From Fibrobacter succinogenes (lineage in GTDB: Bacteria; Fibrobacterota; Fibrobacteria; Fibrobacterales; Fibrobacteraceae): a stretch of DNA of 64,000 bases. Location of the stretch: the NCBI GenBank assembly GCA_902768715.1, contig CACXMH010000001.1, forward strand, positions 23,300 to 87,299, written 5' to 3'. Made by a program: the position numbers and the translations under genes. The notes under the pieces were generated by a model. It saw only the letters and a list, made by a program, of their open reading frames with translations, did not search any database and had not been told where the DNA came from. Of the stretch, positions 60,218 through 64,000 are shown one piece after another. The stretch's first letter is position 1, and each line of letters begins with the position of its first letter.

Positions 60218-61495
60218 ATGAAACGACTGCTTGCATCTGCACTTTTTCTCTCGCTCCTTGCCGCCTGCGCAGGGACGACCCCGGCAACTTCCTCGCCCGA
60301 GAATGGGCTTTCCTCGCAAGCTTCAGAAACGTCCGCACCTGCTTTGGAAGCGTCTGCACCGGCCGCTGCGACGGAGCAACCTTCGTTCGAGTCGGTCGCA
60401 CCTTCCTCCGCAGAATCGAGCCCTTCCGGACAACAGGCGGCCCAGCAGTCCGCAGTCATGTTCAACTCCCAGCAGCTGGACAACTACCGGCTTTCCACAC
60501 CCGAGAACATCCCCGCGGCAGCGTCAGACCAGTTCGGCGCAGATCAAACCGGCGTTCAGAGCATGTCCCAACCATCTGTGTCTCAGCCCATCGACCCCTA
60601 CACGGCATTTCCCGCCCTGGTCGATGAGGTCTTCGCTTTCGCCGATTCTCTGTACCGTGCAGGCTACACCGATTCCGCTACTGCCTACCTGGAACGCTTC
60701 CGCGTCATCAAGCCCCTCTGGCTCCAGTGGGAGCGTCGCGCCGATTCCCTGCTCAACGAGTTCGGCAAGACCCGCGCTGAAAAGTCCAAGCAGTTCGACC
60801 CCATGGTCCTTAAAATCCAGAACATGAACCGGGCCCAGTCCGCCTACAGCCTCGTGGCCGAAACCGCCGACAGCCTCATTGCCCTCGCTCCTGGCGATTC
60901 CCTTGTAGCCTGGGCTGGCGAACAGAAAAAGCTGGCTTACACCAACACTTTGCAAAAGGCTCGTCGCGAACTTTCCGAAATCAGGGTCCTTGCCGAAGGC
61001 CATGCCGAATTCAATGCGGCCCAGGCAAAGCTGAAAGAGTTCCAGTTGCGCTATCGGGACTTCGAAGATTCCCTGCAGACCGCAGCCCTAGCCGCAAGAA
61101 TCGCAGAGCTTGCCGCCGTCGCCGATTCCGTGGCCAAGGATTACTGGGCAAAGCATGACCCCGCCCAGGCCCTCGCCCAGGCCGACACCCTGACCCGTCA
61201 AGAAAAATTCCCCCAGGCCAAGGAACTTTTGAACAAGTTAATGTTCAGTAATTTGCGGCAACAGGCCCTCGAAAAATACAACGCCCTGGCCGACGCTTAC
61301 TGCAACAAGCAGCGCAAGGTGACAAGCCAGCTGTTCACCAAGTCCCAAAAGCAGAAAGATGAACAGAACAAAAAGTCCCTGCTCAAGGATGCCATCGATT
61401 CCCTGGACAACTGCCTGGTGGAATATCCCGACTATAGCCAAAAGCAGAAGGTTCTCGACAACATGGAATTTCTGAAAAAGGAACTTGCCAAATGA
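60218..61495 (+). CDS. Helical lipoprotein of unknown function
   Basis: 425 aa from the ATG at 60218 (GAGAAG ribosome site seven bases before); a TTG six bases upstream is less likely. Lipobox LLAAC (Cys17). An Ala/Ser/Pro-rich linker to about residue 110, then long helices with TPR/coil character (AYLERFRVIKPLWLQWERRA, LAEGHAEFNAAQAKLKEF, SLLKDAIDSLDNCLVEYPDY). Follows the PBP gene by 17 bases and its stop overlaps the TSUP start (ATGA), so the three form one operon. An envelope partner of the PBP is possible. Confidence 0.65.
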   Translation: MKRLLASALFLSLLAACAGTTPATSSPENGLSSQASETSAPALEASAPAAATEQPSFESVAPSSAESSPSGQQAAQQSAVMFNSQQLDNYRLSTPENIPAAASDQFGADQTGVQSMSQPSVSQPIDPYTAFPALVDEVFAFADSLYRAGYTDSATAYLERFRVIKPLWLQWERRADSLLNEFGKTRAEKSKQFDPMVLKIQNMNRAQSAYSLVAETADSLIALAPGDSLVAWAGEQKKLAYTNTLQKARRELSEIRVLAEGHAEFNAAQAKLKEFQLRYRDFEDSLQTAALAARIAELAAVADSVAKDYWAKHDPAQALAQADTLTRQEKFPQAKELLNKLMFSNLRQQALEKYNALADAYCNKQRKVTSQLFTKSQKQKDEQNKKSLLKDAIDSLDNCLVEYPDYSQKQKVLDNMEFLKKELAK

Positions 61496-62271
61496 TGGAC
61501 GCCACCTGGTGGGAATACGGCCAGTATCCCGCCTTTTTCGTGCTCGGCGCAATCGTTAGCCTCATCAACAGCATCGCAGGTGGCGGAAGCACCCTGAGTC
61601 TGCCCATCATGATATTTCTCGGCATGCCCGCCACGGTGGCAAACGGCACCAACCGCATCGGGCTCATCATCGGCAACATCAGTTCCGTGGCAAACCTCGC
61701 CCGTCACGGCTACCTCAACAAGAAAATTTTCTTCCAGTTGTTGATTCCCACCATCGTCGGGGCCTGCGTTGGCATCTTCTTCTTGGTCCGCATCGGCGAC
61801 AAGGCTTTCCAGGCCATTCTCGCCGCCGTCATCTGCCTGGTGGTGGTCATGAGCCGCCTCCGCAAAAACATCCTCGGCAAGCCCCCCGCAACCCCTCCCG
61901 AAAAACTCACCTGGAAAGGGGCTCTGGGTTTTTGCTGTGTGGCCATCTACGGCTGCATCGTCCAGGTGGGCGTGGGCTTTGTTCAGATTTTCAGCCTCAC
62001 GCGGTACACCGGCCTCGACCCTATCCACGTGAACGCCCTCAAGAACGCCCTCACCACCGTGTTCCTCTGCATGAGCACCCTCGCTCTCGGACTCGCGGGC
62101 AAGATCGACTGGCCCATCGCCATCATTATGGCGGTAGGAGCCTGGTTCGGCGGCTATTGCGGCAGTTTTTTGCAGCGCAAAAAAGGCAACAAGTTCATCG
62201 AGAACTTCATCAGCGTCTGTAGCATCGCCCTCGCCATCTACCTAGTAGTAGATCTTGTTCTTAATCGTTAA
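61492..62271 (+). CDS. TSUP family permease (TauE/SafE)
   Basis: 259 aa, about 8 membrane spans: AFFVLGAIVSLINSIAGGGS and TLSLPIMIFLGMPATVANGTNR, then SLTRYTGLDPIHVNALKN and LALGLAGKIDWPIAIIMAVG. The AGGGS and NGTNR loops are the TSUP signature. Family members move sulfite, taurine or sulfur-carrying anions; substrate unknown. Its stop lies inside the convergent neighbour (30-base overlap). Confidence 0.85.
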   Translation: MMDATWWEYGQYPAFFVLGAIVSLINSIAGGGSTLSLPIMIFLGMPATVANGTNRIGLIIGNISSVANLARHGYLNKKIFFQLLIPTIVGACVGIFFLVRIGDKAFQAILAAVICLVVVMSRLRKNILGKPPATPPEKLTWKGALGFCCVAIYGCIVQVGVGFVQIFSLTRYTGLDPIHVNALKNALTTVFLCMSTLALGLAGKIDWPIAIIMAVGAWFGGYCGSFLQRKKGNKFIENFISVCSIALAIYLVVDLVLNR

Positions 62272-62946
62272 TCTCTGTACGAACCAGAAATACCACAGGC
62301 TCCACGCCGCCCACAAAATGGCGACGGCGATTCCCACCCTGCCCACTATCGACAGGGTGTGGGCGATTTGCAGGTAATGCACCAGGTGTCCCGTCTCGCC
62401 AAGTATAAAATTCCAGTCGTGGAATCCGTAGGGCGATTCCGCTCCGGTCACGCCGTTTATCAGGGGCAGGCTCATGGGCAAGGCATCCGCAACGTAGGGC
62501 ACCACGTCCATCACGTTCTCAAAGGACCACCACAGTCCAATGGACGCTCCGAACAAATCTCTCGGCTTGATCCACAGCGCAAAGCAAAACATCAGCGGCA
62601 CCAGGCACTGGAAAAGCGAACCGCCCAGCGATGTAATCACGTCGTTCCCGAAAATCCGGAACACCACGTGCCCCGCCTCGTGTACCAGCAAATTGATGCT
62701 ATGCAGAAATTGCACAATCCATGCTTGGTCTTCCTTGAAAAAGATGGGTACAGACAAACTAACCATCGCTACGAAACACGCCACCCGAAACCAGAAGCTC
62801 TCGCTGCGCCCAAGTTCTTTCGGAAGTAGGAACAGCCTCAAGACCGCAGGCCACATGTCTGGCTCGCTCAGCTTCAGCGACTCGCGCTCCCGATACCCCG
62901 TCTTCACAAGGTTCAGCGCAACTCTGTCTTCAGTCTGCTTCTCCAT
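62242..62946 (-). CDS. Membrane protein with HEAGH motif (M50-like)
   Basis: 234 aa from the ATG at 62946. Several spans, the first FWFRVACFVAMVSLSVPIFF. The zinc motif HEAGH (89-93, INLLVHEAGHVVFRIFGND) is embedded in a predicted helix with a later HDWNF/HLVHY region, consistent with an intramembrane M50-type metalloprotease, but other M50 motifs (NPDG) are not seen. In-frame ATGs at 62964 and 62997 lie inside the upstream GTCATCC palindromic element, so the start is uncertain. Overlaps the TSUP gene at the 3' ends. Confidence 0.6.
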   Translation of the reverse strand: MEKQTEDRVALNLVKTGYRERESLKLSEPDMWPAVLRLFLLPKELGRSESFWFRVACFVAMVSLSVPIFFKEDQAWIVQFLHSINLLVHEAGHVVFRIFGNDVITSLGGSLFQCLVPLMFCFALWIKPRDLFGASIGLWWSFENVMDVVPYVADALPMSLPLINGVTGAESPYGFHDWNFILGETGHLVHYLQIAHTLSIVGRVGIAVAILWAAWSLWYFWFVQRLTIKNKIYY

Positions 62947-63360
62947 CCCGTTTTCTCTTGTCATCCTCGCGACCTGTGGTGAGCGTAGTCGAACCAAGGC
63001 GGGGATCCGCTTGCTTTTACCTTGTCATCCTCGCGCAGGCGAGGATCCCCTATCATCCTATAAAATAACATAATTCAATTTGAAAGGGGGAAGCCTCCCC
63101 CTCGCCCGAGCCTTGCTCGGCCTACCCCCTCTGCGGGCCTCAATCGCCGGCCCGCAACGCCCGCTCCCCCTGTCACCCCGCGCCCACCCTCTTGTCATCC
63201 CCGCGCAGGCGAGGATCCACTTGCATCCACCCCTGTCATCCCCACACCCCCTCTTGTCATCCCCGCGCAGGCGGGGATCTCCCCGCATTTTTGTTGACAA
63301 CCTGTTGACAGTCTTGGGTTTAGGCGGTTCACGACCCGTTTCCAGGGGTGCGTGGCGAAA
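62947..63360. repeat. Cluster of intergenic palindromic repeats before the rRNA operon
   Basis: No gene here. It holds an inverted copy of the GGATCCTCG element (62963-63008), several GTCATCC(T/C)CGCGCAGGCG(A/G)GGATC hairpins (63022-63048, 63193-63220, 63255-63281) and an inverted copy of the ~76-bp repeat (63083-63170; GAAGCCTCCCCCTCGCC, GCGGGCCTCAATCGCCGG). Short open frames across this stretch follow repeat arms and look spurious. Confidence 0.75.
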
Positions 63361-63397
63361 AAAAGCTAAAAAACAGAAAAAATTTTCGCAAAACCCC

Positions 63398-63426
63398 TTG
63401 CCGGGGGCGAAAAATTGTTCTATAAT
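63398..63426 (+). promoter_or_regulatory. rRNA operon promoter
   Basis: TTGCCG (63398-63403), 17-base spacer, TATAAT (63421-63426), preceded by an A/T-rich stretch with A-tracts (63355-63393) like an UP element. The leader to 16S is about 145 bases and contains CCAAGAATTTTCTTGG (63513-63528), a perfect 7-bp-arm hairpin. Confidence 0.75.
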
Positions 63427-63576
63427 TGGCCTCACCCTCGGAAAGGGGGTTGCGGAGGCCCGCGAGGCCGCCGGGAAGATTGAAGGAATCGGAGATGTGC
63501 TTAGTGACGGGTCCAAGAATTTTCTTGGAAAGTCAATACGAACGTGATTAAAGTAACGGGACCAAGACTTTTAGAA

Positions 63577-64000
<424 letters not shown>

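Noticed and set aside
63022..63285. Repeated GTCATCCCCGCGCAGGCG units resembling a CRISPR
   Set aside because: Units are palindromic, irregularly spaced and lack unique spacers or cas genes.
63080..63547. 155-codon open frame before 16S rRNA
   Set aside because: It is composed of repeat arms and leader sequence and overlaps the rRNA promoter.

Overview
The window looks like a piece of a Fibrobacter-type chromosome (phylum Fibrobacterota). The signs are the start of a 16S rRNA gene at the right end, a lipid-anchored GH5 cellulase with poly-serine linkers, a PL14-like polysaccharide lyase, many lipoproteins, and oxygen-defence proteins of an anaerobe (rubrerythrin, FprA flavoprotein). The genus is an inference from gene content and the 16S start; no alignment was run.

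Layout. 0-10 kb: the secA start, GH5 cellulase, rubrerythrin, a lemA-DUF3137 pair, ttcA, dnaN with a 50-aa membrane protein just upstream, an M23 peptidase and a HAD phosphatase. 10-20 kb: a LamG lectin-like secreted protein, a HigB-like toxin-antitoxin pair, RNase G, phosphate acetyltransferase, phosphofructokinase and a two-component system. 20-33.5 kb: outer-membrane and lipoprotein genes (including LpoB-like and PEGA proteins), an MRB1590-type ATPase, FprA, two CAP-domain lipoproteins, an RsbW/STAS pair, an NSS transporter, a GIY-YIG protein, a metallo-beta-lactamase-fold protein and the PL14-like lyase.

33.5-56 kb is a visibly AT-richer defence island. It holds dinD bracketed by a perfect 21-bp direct repeat; McrBC; an operon of an RloA-like ATPase, RloB and two uncharacterised genes (an AbiL core with extra members, the second possibly ADP-ribosyltransferase-like); a KAP NTPase; and a type I restriction-modification operon hsdR-hsdM-(85 aa)-hsdS-(223 aa)-putAbiC that carries an abortive-infection gene. 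A toxin-antitoxin pair, a GNAT remnant and an orphan RelB/DinJ antitoxin with a truncated toxin close the island against rpe.

56-64 kb returns to core genes: rpe, tRNA-Ser(GCT), a class A penicillin-binding protein, a lipoprotein, a TSUP permease, an HEAGH membrane protein, a cluster of intergenic palindromic repeats, then the rRNA promoter and the 5' part of 16S rRNA.

Recurring non-coding signals are (1) TTGACA-like/TATATT promoters sitting almost on the start codon of toxin-antitoxin and RsbW genes, with perfect palindromes over them in the toxin-antitoxin cases; (2) intergenic tracts of degenerate CCTAA-type words; (3) GTCATTCCCG/GTCATCCTCG palindromic elements; and (4) a ~76-bp repeat on both sides of hsdRM and again before the rRNA operon.
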